A stretch of 35,037 nt of DNA from an uncultured Bacilli bacterium (GTDB lineage Bacteria; Bacillota_I; Bacilli_A; RF39; UBA660). Below are positions 7,575 to 15,625 of the stretch, one piece after another. The stretch spans positions 1-35,037 of the forward strand of contig CAJTRV010000010.1 of NCBI GenBank assembly GCA_910578855.1, in the 5' to 3' direction. A program made the position numbers and the translations under genes. Positions within the stretch are counted from its first letter, which is position 1. The number at the start of each line of letters is the position of its first letter. The notes under the pieces were generated by a model. The model ran no database searches and was not told the origin of the DNA. It saw nothing but the letters and a program-made list of their open reading frames with translations.

Positions 7575-8372
7575 GTGAAAGTTTTTATAAGCGCAGATAT
7601 AGAAGGAATTACAACAACGACTTTTTGGCCAGAGACATTCCCTGATAAATCAGAATATAAACAACATGCAGAACGAATGACGAAAGAGGTCCTTGCTGCT
7701 TGTGAGGGTGCAAATGCAGCTGGAGCAACTGAAATTGTTGTTCGCGATGCCCATGGATATGGTAACAACATTGATATTAATCAATTACCTTCCAATGTAA
7801 GGTTAATAAGGGGTTGGTCAGGGCATCCATATGGTATGGTAGAAGGATTAGATGCGACTTTTGATGCAGCAATTTTTATTGGGTATCATTCTGCTGCCTC
7901 GCGTTCGGGTAATCCTTTATCCCATACCGAAAGCTTAAGACCTTTATATGTAAAAATTAATGGAAAAATTGCGAGTGAATTCATGATTTATAGTTATGCA
8001 GCAGCATTAGAACATGTTCCTATCGTCTTTTTATCAGGTGATAAAATGCTATGTGAAGATAACCAAGATTTACATCCAAAATTAATTACTTGTGCGATAA
8101 AAGAAGGAAAAGGAGCTTCAACGTTAAACTATAATCCCAAAGAAACCTTGAATCTTATTAAAAATCAGGTAGAAAAAAGTTTAAAACAAGACCTATCACA
8201 AGCCGTACCTGATCTCCCTAAACATTTTGAAATGGAAATATGCTATAAGGATCATATAAATGCTGAAAAATTCTCTTATTTTCCTGGAGTAAAAAAGAAA
8301 AATGATAATACAGTGGTGTTTAAAACAGATGATTATTTTGAACTTTTGAGAACTTTTTTCTTTATCAATTAG
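7575..8372 (+). CDS. M55 family D-aminopeptidase (DppA-like)
   Basis: A zinc D-aminopeptidase of the DppA family, which releases D-amino acids such as D-Ala from peptides derived from cell wall turnover. The known metal ligands of the family are all visible: D8 and E10 in SADIEG, H60 in DAHGYG, H105 in GYHSAA and E135 in SEFMIYS. The start is a GTG at 7575 with AGAAGGG upstream; the in-frame TTG at 7554 lies before the ribosome binding site and is unlikely. The protein has 265 residues, close to family size. The last residues (LLRTFFFIN) follow a T6 run; with one extra T the frame would continue 11-12 codons, so a slightly longer original C-terminus is possible. Confidence 0.92.
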   Translation: MKVFISADIEGITTTTFWPETFPDKSEYKQHAERMTKEVLAACEGANAAGATEIVVRDAHGYGNNIDINQLPSNVRLIRGWSGHPYGMVEGLDATFDAAIFIGYHSAASRSGNPLSHTESLRPLYVKINGKIASEFMIYSYAAALEHVPIVFLSGDKMLCEDNQDLHPKLITCAIKEGKGASTLNYNPKETLNLIKNQVEKSLKQDLSQAVPDLPKHFEMEICYKDHINAEKFSYFPGVKKKNDNTVVFKTDDYFELLRTFFFIN

Positions 8373-8405
8373 AATTAGTAAATGCCGCTGGTGATGACTC
8401 ATAAT

Positions 8406-8437
8406 AAAAAAGCCTTTAACATTAAGGGCTTTTTTTC
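8406..8437. terminator. Bidirectional terminator
   Basis: AAAAAAGCCTTTAA pairs with TTAAGGGCTTTTTT across a short loop. It lies between the convergent D-aminopeptidase gene and the gene at 8422, whose stop codon falls inside the stem. Confidence 0.8.
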
Positions 8438-9045
8438 TTGAACTTTTTTTTAATCAGGCTTTTTACTAGGGGTTTTTGTTTTGACATCAAAAAATTACGT
8501 GCTTCTTCATCTAAATCTGGATACATAAGCAAATAATATTTTGATAACTTGTTCCAATGGTTCAATTTAATTTTAAGGTCACTATTTTGAAATAGTATTC
8601 TATGTAATTCTAAAATCATTGTTGCTTTTTCTTCACCAAAGAAAATATAAAAATCATTTTCGATATCCCACCAAAAATTTGGTAACTGATCACCCGTTTG
8701 GCTTTGTAGATATTCTGATAATCCGCAATACTCTTTTAAATGAATCGTATCTAAAGCAAGGTTATCTAGGATTTCCTTTATATGACTAATAAACATTTTT
8801 GGGCCATAGACTTTTAATTCCTCACCCGCGAAATTGACATATTGTGGGAATGAAATAATATCATAAAATTGGATATTTGTAAGCATTCTAATAGTGGATT
8901 GTGGTAGAGCTCCACATTCGAACTCTGCTGATCCCATATAGTCAAAATTAATAAGATCACTTCTCTTCGTGACAGTTTGAATATGATTTTTAAAAGTACC
9001 TCTTTGGACTAGAAAACAAGGCTTGCTACTTAAAGTATTCATCAT
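8422..9045 (-). CDS. Protein of unknown function with DYMGSAEFE motif
   Basis: A soluble protein of 207 residues, not assigned to a function. The striking element is FDYMGSAEFECGALPQS near residues 35-50, a pattern I associate with uncharacterised conserved proteins, some in phage-like settings. It is followed by an acidic, aromatic middle part (NFWWDIENDFYIFFGEE) and a strongly basic C-terminal tail (KKKFKKKSP). The start at 9045 is chosen because AAAAGGAG lies 8 bases before it; an in-frame ATG at 9081 precedes that site and overlaps the promoter region. A TTTACT-17-TAAAAT promoter is present on the same strand. It stands alone between a convergent and a divergent neighbour. Confidence 0.75.
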   Translation of the reverse strand: MMNTLSSKPCFLVQRGTFKNHIQTVTKRSDLINFDYMGSAEFECGALPQSTIRMLTNIQFYDIISFPQYVNFAGEELKVYGPKMFISHIKEILDNLALDTIHLKEYCGLSEYLQSQTGDQLPNFWWDIENDFYIFFGEEKATMILELHRILFQNSDLKIKLNHWNKLSKYYLLMYPDLDEEARNFLMSKQKPLVKSLIKKKFKKKSP

Positions 9046-9071
9046 TAAAAAAACTCCTTTTACTAATAGGC

Positions 9072-9100
9072 ATTTTAGCATGATATTGAAAAAAAGTAAA
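9072..9100 (-). promoter_or_regulatory. Candidate promoter for the DYMGSAEFE protein
   Basis: On the minus strand TTTACT (9095-9100), a 17-base spacer and TAAAAT (9072-9077), placed about 27 bases before the start codon at 9045. Confidence 0.5.
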
Positions 9101-9276
9101 TGAAATAAAATTATAAAAAAATATAGTTTATATTATATGTAAATCGTAATAAATATAGAGCTAAATAACTTAAGAAGTAAGAACGCTAGTTTTTATAGCT
9201 TCTTTATTTCAAACAATAATCTAATACATAAATGTCTTACATTTGGGAATACTACAAATGATTGGAGGTGTAAATA

Positions 9277-9780
9277 ATGAAAAAATATATGTGGCTTGCG
9301 ATCATGATTGGAGCACTATGTATGACTGGTTGTGGAACAAAAAATAACGACGTAACAGATAATAATGATAATAGTGATATTGCTCCAACGACCGATGTTG
9401 CTTATCAAACGACAACATGTACCAAAGATGAAAAGAATGCTGGTGTAACAGATGAATCAAGTTATATTATTAAACACGATGGTGATAAGGTAAAATCAAT
9501 TACGATGAAATTACATTATAATTTAAATGATGATACTGGAAAAGAAATGTTTGATACCAATAAGTCTGTATTTACGAATATTGCTGACAAATTTAAAGAT
9601 GTTGTCGGACTTACAACCAATGTAATTGAAGATAGTGCTAGTTTATATCGAGCAAATGTTGAATTAGCGCTTGAGGAGATGAGCGATGAAGATATGAATA
9701 ATTTTGATGAGTTTAAATTATCAAAATCGTTAGAAGAACAAAAGAAACACTTTGAAGATAAAGGTATTATTTGTAAATAA
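9277..9780 (+). CDS. Lipoprotein of unknown function
   Basis: A 167-residue predicted lipoprotein: positive N-terminus, hydrophobic core, and lipobox MTGC with the acylated Cys at residue 19. A low-complexity Asn/Asp/Thr linker (24-42) follows, then a compact domain of about 120 residues with SYIIKHDGDKVKSITMKLHYNL, a strand pattern that recalls the DUF1307/YehR lipoprotein family, though I cannot confirm it. It would be exported by Sec and anchored on the outer face of the membrane. GGAGGTG precedes the ATG. A terminator follows at once, so it is monocistronic. Confidence 0.85.
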   Translation: MKKYMWLAIMIGALCMTGCGTKNNDVTDNNDNSDIAPTTDVAYQTTTCTKDEKNAGVTDESSYIIKHDGDKVKSITMKLHYNLNDDTGKEMFDTNKSVFTNIADKFKDVVGLTTNVIEDSASLYRANVELALEEMSDEDMNNFDEFKLSKSLEEQKKHFEDKGIICK

Positions 9781-9783
9781 TAG

Positions 9784-9809
9784 AAAGGCAAGAAAATTTG
9801 TCTTTTTTT
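9784..9809 (+). terminator. Terminator after the lipoprotein gene
   Basis: AAAGGCAA pairs with TTGTCTTT (one G-U) across a six-base loop, followed by a T-run. Confidence 0.75.
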
Positions 9810-9870
9810 CTAATATGGAAATGAGCAAATAAAAAAAAGAAATTACAATATAATGTTATTAGGTGATAAT

Positions 9871-10095
9871 ATGATAAATCGGTTGTTCTTTTTACTAGTC
9901 GGATTTGGATTAACGGTAATTGGTTGTGTCTATATTATTAGTTATTTAAATTTATTAACGATTGGGTATAATTTTTCAGAATATGTCAACTTTATTAGTA
10001 AACGAATAGAATGTATCTATGCAGTAGTAGGGATCATTATTATCGTATTATCAATTATCATACCAGGAGGAAAACAATATGAATTACATATATGA
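9871..10095 (+). CDS. Small two-helix membrane protein
   Basis: A 74-residue protein with two hydrophobic segments (about residues 3-26 and 48-65) and a short charged link containing ISKRIE. No family was recognised. ATG 9871 is chosen because AGGTGATAAT is directly in front of it, with TATAAT at 9849-9854; an in-frame ATG at 9853 lies within the -10 box. Its end overlaps the next gene by 17 bases, so the two are translated from one message and may act together. Confidence 0.75.
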   Translation: MINRLFFLLVGFGLTVIGCVYIISYLNLLTIGYNFSEYVNFISKRIECIYAVVGIIIIVLSIIIPGGKQYELHI

Positions 10096-10720
10096 TATAT
10101 TAGTGAATTTTAACGAAGTACCATATGATTTTTATGATTGGAATTTAGAAGATCCGATTGAACATATTAGGAAGATTCCATTATTTAAAGTAGGTAGTGA
10201 AGCGTTACTAAAGTTGAAACATCATAATGTTGTGTTTAATGAGACCTTTATGGAAAAGATTAAAAATAGAACCGAAGTATTTCAAAGTAAGGGTGTTGAT
10301 AAAATTGCTTACGCAATGTTAGTAAGTGACGGCATGGAAGTCATTGCTATTGAACTAAATCCTCAAGGAAAAAGTGTCGGGATTAGTAAACTAATTGTCG
10401 ATGAAGAAGGAGAAGTAATCGAGGTGGCTGAGCGGATTAGTGAGACACCTTTAACATATGAATTATTAGACCAACGTCCTATTGATGAATTTAAAACACG
10501 TCATGAGATCACCTTATCTATTTATATCGATAAAGAATTGAAAAAATTAGAGAGACATAATTTTGAGAAGTTAAAATATCTTTATTATGAATGTTTTAAT
10601 GAAAAAGAGGATGACAAGAATAAAATGATTACTCGATTGCGAACTGCTTTAAAGCAACATTGGAATTCCACTTATCCACAGGTTTATCAGTTTTTAAAAC
10701 TAACAGGGGTTCGAAAATAG
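10079..10720 (+). CDS. Conserved cytoplasmic protein (DUF3603-like)
   Basis: A 213-residue soluble protein. The N-terminus (NYIYDILVNFN, then YDFYDW, then IRKIPLFKV) and the C-terminal helices ending in YPQVYQFLKLTG resemble the DUF3603 family of Bacilli, whose function is not known; I rate that match as moderate. AGGAGG lies 8 bases before the ATG. It overlaps the small membrane protein gene upstream. A 90-base gap separates it from the asnS promoter and leader, with no clear terminator. Confidence 0.7.
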   Translation: MNYIYDILVNFNEVPYDFYDWNLEDPIEHIRKIPLFKVGSEALLKLKHHNVVFNETFMEKIKNRTEVFQSKGVDKIAYAMLVSDGMEVIAIELNPQGKSVGISKLIVDEEGEVIEVAERISETPLTYELLDQRPIDEFKTRHEITLSIYIDKELKKLERHNFEKLKYLYYECFNEKEDDKNKMITRLRTALKQHWNSTYPQVYQFLKLTGVRK

Positions 10721-10778
10721 ACTTTTTCCCAGAATTATCAGAAAAATTCATCTTTTTTCCACAGGAATTAAATAATTC

Positions 10779-10807
10779 TTGACTAAATATTTATTTTAAC
10801 GTATAAT
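10779..10807 (+). promoter_or_regulatory. Promoter of the asnS T-box leader
   Basis: TTGACT (10779-10784), a 17-base spacer and TATAAT (10802-10807), just ahead of the T-box leader. Confidence 0.85.
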
Positions 10808-10813
10808 CGCATT

Positions 10814-11020
10814 AGAAATCGTTGATGTGGAGAAGTATGATTCCAACTACTAAATAGAGAACTAGGATGGTGGAAACTAGTAAGATAGGGAATCAGAATA
10901 ACACCACGGAGTGTCTTTACGAATGAAGTAGTAAAGATCGGTTGTTACCGTTACCAAGAACCAAGTTACTAATAAGGGTGGTACCGTGCGTTTGCGCCCC
11001 TTATATTAGTGACTTTTTTT
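10814..11020 (+). promoter_or_regulatory. T-box riboswitch sensing tRNA-Asn, upstream of asnS
   Basis: A T-box leader that senses uncharged tRNA. Stem I is visible: GTGG/CCAC below and TGATTCC/GGAATCA above the specifier loop, whose 5' side has AGTA and 3' side reads GAATAACA. The specifier triplet is AAC at 10900-10902, an Asn codon, matching the asnS gene downstream. The T-box proper is AAGGGTGGTACCGTG around 10974-10988, with TGGT available to pair with the tRNA NCCA end. The terminator is AAGTTACTAATAAGGG paired with CCCCTTATATTAGTGACTT followed by Ts (10963-11020). Uncharged tRNA-Asn should stabilise the antiterminator and allow asnS transcription. Confidence 0.95.
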
Positions 11021-11038
11021 ATTAGAAAGAGGGAAATT

Positions 11039-12430
11039 ATGAAATGTATGGATGTAGTAAAATTATATCGAGAATTAGATAGTTATATGGGGAAATCTGT
11101 TTGCTTACAAGGATGGATTCGCAATCATCGTAAACAAAAAGAATTTGGTTTTATTGATTTTTACGATGGAACTTGTTTTAAATCAATACAACTCGTTTAT
11201 GGAAATGAATTAGCTAATTTTGATGAAATTCAAAAATTACATGTTGGTTCTAGCATTGAGGTTGTGGGAACACTTGTTGAATCACCAGCGAGTGGGCAGG
11301 CCTTTGAAATTCAAGTTGAAAATCTTATTTTACTTGGTGATAGTCCTGAGGATTATCCAATTCAACCCAAACGACATACGCGTGAATTTTTACGAGAAGT
11401 TGGCTATTTGCGTCCCCGAGTAAATTTGTTTCAAGCGGTGTTTCGGGTTCGTAGTGTAGTTGCCTATGCGATTCATACCTATTTTCAAACCAATGGCTAT
11501 ATTTATACGCATACACCGCTATTGACGGCCAATGATGGGGAAGGGGCAGGTGAAATGTTCCGGGTAACAACGCTAGATCTTGACCATTTACCACGTAATG
11601 ATGAACAAGAAATTGACTATAAGAAAGATTTCTTCGGAGAAAAAGTTGGACTTACCGTGACTGGACAGTTAGAAGCAGAAGCGTTTGCGATGGCATTTAA
11701 GAAAGTCTATACCTTCGGACCAACCTTTCGGGCTGAAAACTCAAACACAAAAACTCATGCTAGCGAATTTTGGATGATTGAACCAGAAATTGCCTTTTGC
11801 GATCTTATTGGTTTAATGGATATCGAAGAGGAAATGTTAAAGTATGTTATTCAATATGTTCTAGATCATTGTAAGGATGAAATGAATTTCTTTGATCGAT
11901 TTGTTGAAAAGGGAATTATTGCCAAACTAGAAGCAGTGGTAAAGAGTAAAGCTGTTCGAATTACTCATCGAGAGGCCATTGATATTTTAATAAATAGTGG
12001 TGTTCAATTTGAAAATACACCAGTTCATGGTGAGGATTTGGCTACTGAGCATGAAAAATATTTAACCGGTGAGCATTTTCATTCACCAGTCTTTGTCACG
12101 GATTGGCCAAAAGATATCAAGGCATTTTATATGCGAATGAATGATGATAATGAGACTGTTGCCGCTGTTGACTTGTTGGTCCCTGGAGCGGGGGAATTGA
12201 TGGGTGGAAGCCAAAGAGAAGAGCGACTAGATGTTTTAGAAGATCGAATGAATCAGTTGGGAATGGAAAAGAATGGATTAGAGTGGTATATGAATTTGCG
12301 CAAATATGGTGGTTGCAAGCACGCGGGATTTGGAATGGGCTTTGAACGATTGCTCATTTATATAACTGGTGTTGAAAACATTCGCGACGTAATCCCTTTT
12401 CCAAGAACACCAGGAAACTGTGAATTTTAA
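11039..12430 (+). CDS. asnS: Asparaginyl-tRNA synthetase
   Basis: A 463-residue class IIb aminoacyl-tRNA synthetase that charges tRNA-Asn. The N-terminal OB anticodon-binding domain contains VCLQGWIRNHRKQ near residues 20-32. The catalytic core has motif 2 in FRAENSNTKTHASEFWMIE and motif 3 in GFGMGFERLLIYITG, followed by the typical C-terminus NIRDVIPFPRTPG. Asn rather than Asp specificity is supported by the length, this ending, and the Asn specifier in the T-box upstream. The length is nearer the 466-residue E. coli type than the roughly 430-residue B. subtilis type. GAGGG lies 5 bases before ATG 11039. Confidence 0.97.
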   Translation: MKCMDVVKLYRELDSYMGKSVCLQGWIRNHRKQKEFGFIDFYDGTCFKSIQLVYGNELANFDEIQKLHVGSSIEVVGTLVESPASGQAFEIQVENLILLGDSPEDYPIQPKRHTREFLREVGYLRPRVNLFQAVFRVRSVVAYAIHTYFQTNGYIYTHTPLLTANDGEGAGEMFRVTTLDLDHLPRNDEQEIDYKKDFFGEKVGLTVTGQLEAEAFAMAFKKVYTFGPTFRAENSNTKTHASEFWMIEPEIAFCDLIGLMDIEEEMLKYVIQYVLDHCKDEMNFFDRFVEKGIIAKLEAVVKSKAVRITHREAIDILINSGVQFENTPVHGEDLATEHEKYLTGEHFHSPVFVTDWPKDIKAFYMRMNDDNETVAAVDLLVPGAGELMGGSQREERLDVLEDRMNQLGMEKNGLEWYMNLRKYGGCKHAGFGMGFERLLIYITGVENIRDVIPFPRTPGNCEF

Positions 12431-12462
12431 CAAGTTCTCAATTATTTCCAATCATTTCCAAA

Positions 12463-12491
12463 TTGTTTTTTTAACAAAATTGTCGTATAAT
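12463..12491 (+). promoter_or_regulatory. Candidate promoter of the gene at 12514
   Basis: TTGTTT (12463-12468), a 17-base spacer and TATAAT (12486-12491), 22 bases before the start codon. Confidence 0.65.
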
Positions 12492-12513
12492 CTAAAGAGT
12501 GAGGAGTGATTTT

Positions 12514-13152
12514 ATGCAGTACAGTTCCGAACAAGAAAAAATAGTATACAAGATTTTATATGATGGAAAGCGTGATGTATTTATTGACTTTAATCATCCA
12601 GAATTTTCGATTAGTATTTCGCGTTTTATGAATGTTTTAAAGAAATTACAGATTAAGCGTTTGACAGAACGTGGGGAATCTTCTCAGGTTCTTGTAATGG
12701 TTGAAACGGATAATGAAATTTACGAGCTTATTCTTCCGAGAGAATATAAGAAAAGTAGGAGGATCATTGCCCAATTGGCGATTCATGCGGGAAAAGTAAC
12801 GAGAATCTTTCATGCTTGGTTTCGAAATCTTCAAGAAAAAGCAGTACCTGTTTTGATAACAGCAGCTGTGTGTTTGACGCCTGTGGGAATAACTGTAGCG
12901 TTGGAAGACGAAGATTACCAGAATCGAATACAATTAGCTAAAATACGTTATGATAATGTTATGAACCAAATAGATATGGGAGTTGATGAAGTAGAAGCAA
13001 TCCGTCTCGCAATAGAAGGTGATATTGGAATGGAATTGCTAAAAAAAATGACCCCTGAAGAGCAGGCAAAACTTTATAGGGATTATCGTGATTGTTATCA
13101 ATTATATAAATCTCAAGTATTAGAAGATTACGAACCTAAGAAATCAAAATAG
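12514..13152 (+). CDS. Single-pass membrane protein of unknown function
   Basis: A 212-residue protein not recognised as any named family. Residues 1-100 are a mixed, mostly soluble region (KRDVFIDFNHPEFSISISRF, later YELILPREYKKSRRI). A hydrophobic segment lies at about 110-128 (AVPVLITAAVCLTPVGITVAL). The C-terminal 80 residues are helical and charged (MTPEEQAKLYRDYRDCY). This suggests a membrane anchor between two cytoplasmic or extracytoplasmic parts; topology is unclear. ATG 12514 follows GTGAGGAGTGAT, so an in-frame GTG at 12499 is not needed. A promoter and a terminator make it monocistronic. Confidence 0.7.
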   Translation: MQYSSEQEKIVYKILYDGKRDVFIDFNHPEFSISISRFMNVLKKLQIKRLTERGESSQVLVMVETDNEIYELILPREYKKSRRIIAQLAIHAGKVTRIFHAWFRNLQEKAVPVLITAAVCLTPVGITVALEDEDYQNRIQLAKIRYDNVMNQIDMGVDEVEAIRLAIEGDIGMELLKKMTPEEQAKLYRDYRDCYQLYKSQVLEDYEPKKSK

Positions 13153-13162
13153 TGATGTAATG

Positions 13163-13187
13163 AAGTGGGATATAATCTCACTTTTTT
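13163..13187 (+). terminator. Terminator
   Basis: AAGTGGGAT pairs with ATCTCACTT (one G-T pair) across a three-base loop, followed by Ts. Confidence 0.75.
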
Positions 13188-13269
13188 GATAAAATGAAAA
13201 ATAGTAAGAGAAATCGGAAAAGGTGTACGTTATTTGTTTAAATAGAATATAATGTAATAGGAGGCATCT

Positions 13270-13881
13270 ATGAAACAGATAAAGAATACCCAAGATATGT
13301 ATAATGAGTATTATGCTAGTATTTTAATTCCCTATACGACTAAAAAAATTAGTGTCTATGCATTGGAGTTTGATGAAGAGGCTTATAAGGCTTTATTTCG
13401 TTTAGGAATTCATACGTTATATGATTTATTGTTGTATATTGAAAAACCAAACCATTCATTTTTGCGGAAAATAGTTAGTATGGTAATCGATCGAGATCTT
13501 ATTCGTCATACAGTTGAACAGGCTCTAAGCTACCAGCAACAAATCAAAGATGAATTTGATACTGTTTTAGCACCCGAAGTAATGGAAAAATATGATGCAG
13601 TACAGCGAATTTTAAATAAAATTCCGATCAATCAATATAGTAATTCTAAATTAGATATCATGGAAATTACATCATTTGGTGATCTTCATACAAAGCTGTT
13701 GCAAGGGGATGATGAATGTGCGATTGAAGTGGTCGAGGATTCCAGATTAAGAGTACAATATCAACAGAATTGTAAGTTTATCTTAGATCATGTAGAGGAT
13801 AATGATTTTGATGAAGAGGCAATTTCTAATAGGATTACAACCAATATGAATCAACACCAAAAAAGAAATATATTACTATAA
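13270..13881 (+). CDS. Unknown protein with a helix-hairpin-helix-like segment
   Basis: A 203-residue soluble protein without a recognised family. The segment LEFDEEAYKALFRLGIHTLYDLLLYIEK (about residues 32-59) resembles the helix-hairpin-helix part of the RNA polymerase alpha C-terminal domain, where an L-x-x-L-G-I-x-T-L-x-D-L-L pattern is common. The rest is helical and acidic, with a Gln/Asn-rich C-terminus. GGAGG lies 7 bases before the ATG and TATAAT (13248-13253) ends 16 bases before it. A role in nucleic acid or polymerase binding is a guess from the one motif. Confidence 0.65.
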   Translation: MKQIKNTQDMYNEYYASILIPYTTKKISVYALEFDEEAYKALFRLGIHTLYDLLLYIEKPNHSFLRKIVSMVIDRDLIRHTVEQALSYQQQIKDEFDTVLAPEVMEKYDAVQRILNKIPINQYSNSKLDIMEITSFGDLHTKLLQGDDECAIEVVEDSRLRVQYQQNCKFILDHVEDNDFDEEAISNRITTNMNQHQKRNILL

Positions 13882-13938
13882 TTATTTTTTGTATAATTTC
13901 TCCTAAAATATACCAAACTATAAATAGGAGGAATACGG

Positions 13939-14484
13939 ATGAAAAAAATATTAATATTAATTAGTGTGATGTTCGTCTTAGTTGGATGTGACATGGGTGA
14001 GATGAATAATACACCAACAAAACAGGTAGAAATGTTTTTATCTAAGTATCAAACATTAGATTCTAGTGTGTTAGAAGATTTAGATGATGTTGTGAAAGAA
14101 GAAGTTGCTTTTAATAGTAAGCAACGTGATACGTATCGTGATTACATGAAGAAACATTATCAAGAATTACAATATGATGTAAAAGAAGAAAAAATAGATG
14201 GTGATCAAGCAACAGTTACGGTTGAAATCGAGGTTAGAGATTATTCAAAATTATTGCGAACAGCTAAGAACTATCTTGAGCAACATCCTGATAAATTTCA
14301 AAATGAAAAAGGCGAATATGACGATAGTAAATTTATGGATTATCGGTTAGAACAGATGAAAAAAGCCAAAGATCGTGTTAAATATACGATGGAGTTGACA
14401 CTTACGAAGAAAGATAAAAAATGGCAAATGAATGCCTTAACAGAAGAACAACATCAAAAGTTACATGGTATTTATGAATATTAA
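13939..14484 (+). CDS. Lipoprotein with NTF2-like (DUF4878/DUF5105-type) domain
   Basis: A 181-residue predicted lipoprotein. The signal peptide ends in lipobox LVGC with Cys17. The following part (TPTKQVEMFLSKYQTLDSSV) begins like DUF4878/DUF5105-type extracytoplasmic domains, which adopt an NTF2-like fold, and continues with KIDGDQATVTVEIEVRDY strands and a Lys-rich helical C-terminus. The function is unknown. AGGAGG precedes the ATG, with TATAAT at 13892-13897 further up. A terminator directly follows, separating it from dacB. Confidence 0.8.
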   Translation: MKKILILISVMFVLVGCDMGEMNNTPTKQVEMFLSKYQTLDSSVLEDLDDVVKEEVAFNSKQRDTYRDYMKKHYQELQYDVKEEKIDGDQATVTVEIEVRDYSKLLRTAKNYLEQHPDKFQNEKGEYDDSKFMDYRLEQMKKAKDRVKYTMELTLTKKDKKWQMNALTEEQHQKLHGIYEY

Positions 14485-14485
14485 G

Positions 14486-14512
14486 AAAGGGACATAATCA
14501 TGTTCCTTTTTT
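14486..14512 (+). terminator. Terminator before dacB
   Basis: AAAGGGACAT pairs with ATGTTCCTTT across AATC, followed by Ts. This separates the lipoprotein gene from dacB, which starts 25 bases later, so dacB must have its promoter within or very near this hairpin. Confidence 0.85.
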
Positions 14513-14536
14513 CATATATCTAAATAGGTGAATGTT

Positions 14537-15625
14537 ATGAAAAAAATAGTGGTAATCCTTTGTTTATTATGTCTTTTTCCAAGTCCTGTTTGGGCACTTA
14601 CCGATCAGGCTAGATCGAGTATTTTAGTTGATACTGATTCTGGAAGAGTCTTATATTCTAAAAATAGTAATGAAGTACGAAGTGTTGCAAGTATTTCCAA
14701 AATAATGACAGCAATTGTAGCTATCGAATCTGGTAAATTAAAGAAAACGGTGACCATTGATGACGTGGTTTTAAAAGCTTATGGATCGGGAATCTATGTA
14801 AAAGTCGGTGAAAAATTAACGCTTGAAGATTTGTTATATGGTTTGATGTTACGAAGTGGAAATGACGCTGCTTTAGCAATTGCGGATTATGTAGGCGGTG
14901 ATGTCCAAAAGTTTGTTGTTAAAATGAATGATAAAGCTTCTGAAATAGGAATGAAAAATACAATCTTTCATAATCCCAGTGGTCTTGATGAGGAGCAGGA
15001 GAAGGGAAACTTTTCAACAGCGAGTGATATGGCCAAACTAACGAGTTATGCAATGCAGAATCCAACCTTTCGTAAAATTGTTGGAACGAAAAAGTATGTT
15101 TTAAAAACCAATAAAAATACTTATGTATGGTACAATAAAAATAAATTACTTAATACTTATGAGAATACGACTGGTGGAAAAACCGGGTTTACAAAGAAAG
15201 CACGGCGAACGTTGGTATCAACAGCTAGTAAAAACAACCTAAACTTAGCAGTTGTAACTCTTGATGATGGGAATGACTTTGTCGATCATAAGAATATGCA
15301 TGAGTACGGATTTGCCAACTATAAAAAATATATTTTAGTGGAGAAAAATAAATTGAATATGTCGGAGAATCATTATTATAGTGATGATATTCTATATTTA
15401 AAGCGTGATTTGTCCGTTGCTTTAACGGAGAGTGAAAAAGAAAATGTTCGCTTAGTTTATCAATTGAATAAAAAAAGAAACGTTCAGGATCAAGAACAGG
15501 TGGGAGTTGTAAAGGTAATGCTAGACGATATAGCGATCGTAGAGAGCCCAATATATTTTAAAGATAAAAGTGTTGTGAAAAAACAAAAAAAAGGAATATG
15601 GGAGTGGTTTCGTAATCTATGGTAA
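14537..15625 (+). CDS. dacB: Sporulation D-alanyl-D-alanine carboxypeptidase DacB
   Basis: A 362-residue penicillin-binding protein of the S11 family that removes the terminal D-Ala from peptidoglycan stem peptides, limiting cross-linking of the spore cortex. A Sec signal peptide covers residues 1-20. Active-site motifs are SISK with S52 and K55, SGN at 107-109, and KTG at 215-217; the C-terminal beta domain ends in an amphipathic stretch (IWEWFRNLW). DacB rather than DacA/DacF is chosen because spmA and spmB follow in the same order as in Bacillus. ATG 14537 follows ATAGGTGA. In Bacillus this operon is under sigma-E; a CATATATC box at 14513 is only a weak hint of that here. Confidence 0.93.
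   Translation: MKKIVVILCLLCLFPSPVWALTDQARSSILVDTDSGRVLYSKNSNEVRSVASISKIMTAIVAIESGKLKKTVTIDDVVLKAYGSGIYVKVGEKLTLEDLLYGLMLRSGNDAALAIADYVGGDVQKFVVKMNDKASEIGMKNTIFHNPSGLDEEQEKGNFSTASDMAKLTSYAMQNPTFRKIVGTKKYVLKTNKNTYVWYNKNKLLNTYENTTGGKTGFTKKARRTLVSTASKNNLNLAVVTLDDGNDFVDHKNMHEYGFANYKKYILVEKNKLNMSENHYYSDDILYLKRDLSVALTESEKENVRLVYQLNKKRNVQDQEQVGVVKVMLDDIAIVESPIYFKDKSVVKKQKKGIWEWFRNLW

Noticed and set aside
11325..11594. Minus-strand frame opposite asnS
   Set aside because: It overlaps the conserved catalytic part of asnS and has no start signals.
12646..12933. Minus-strand frame of 95 codons opposite the gene at 12514
   Set aside because: No ribosome binding site, and the plus-strand gene has a promoter, ribosome site and terminator.
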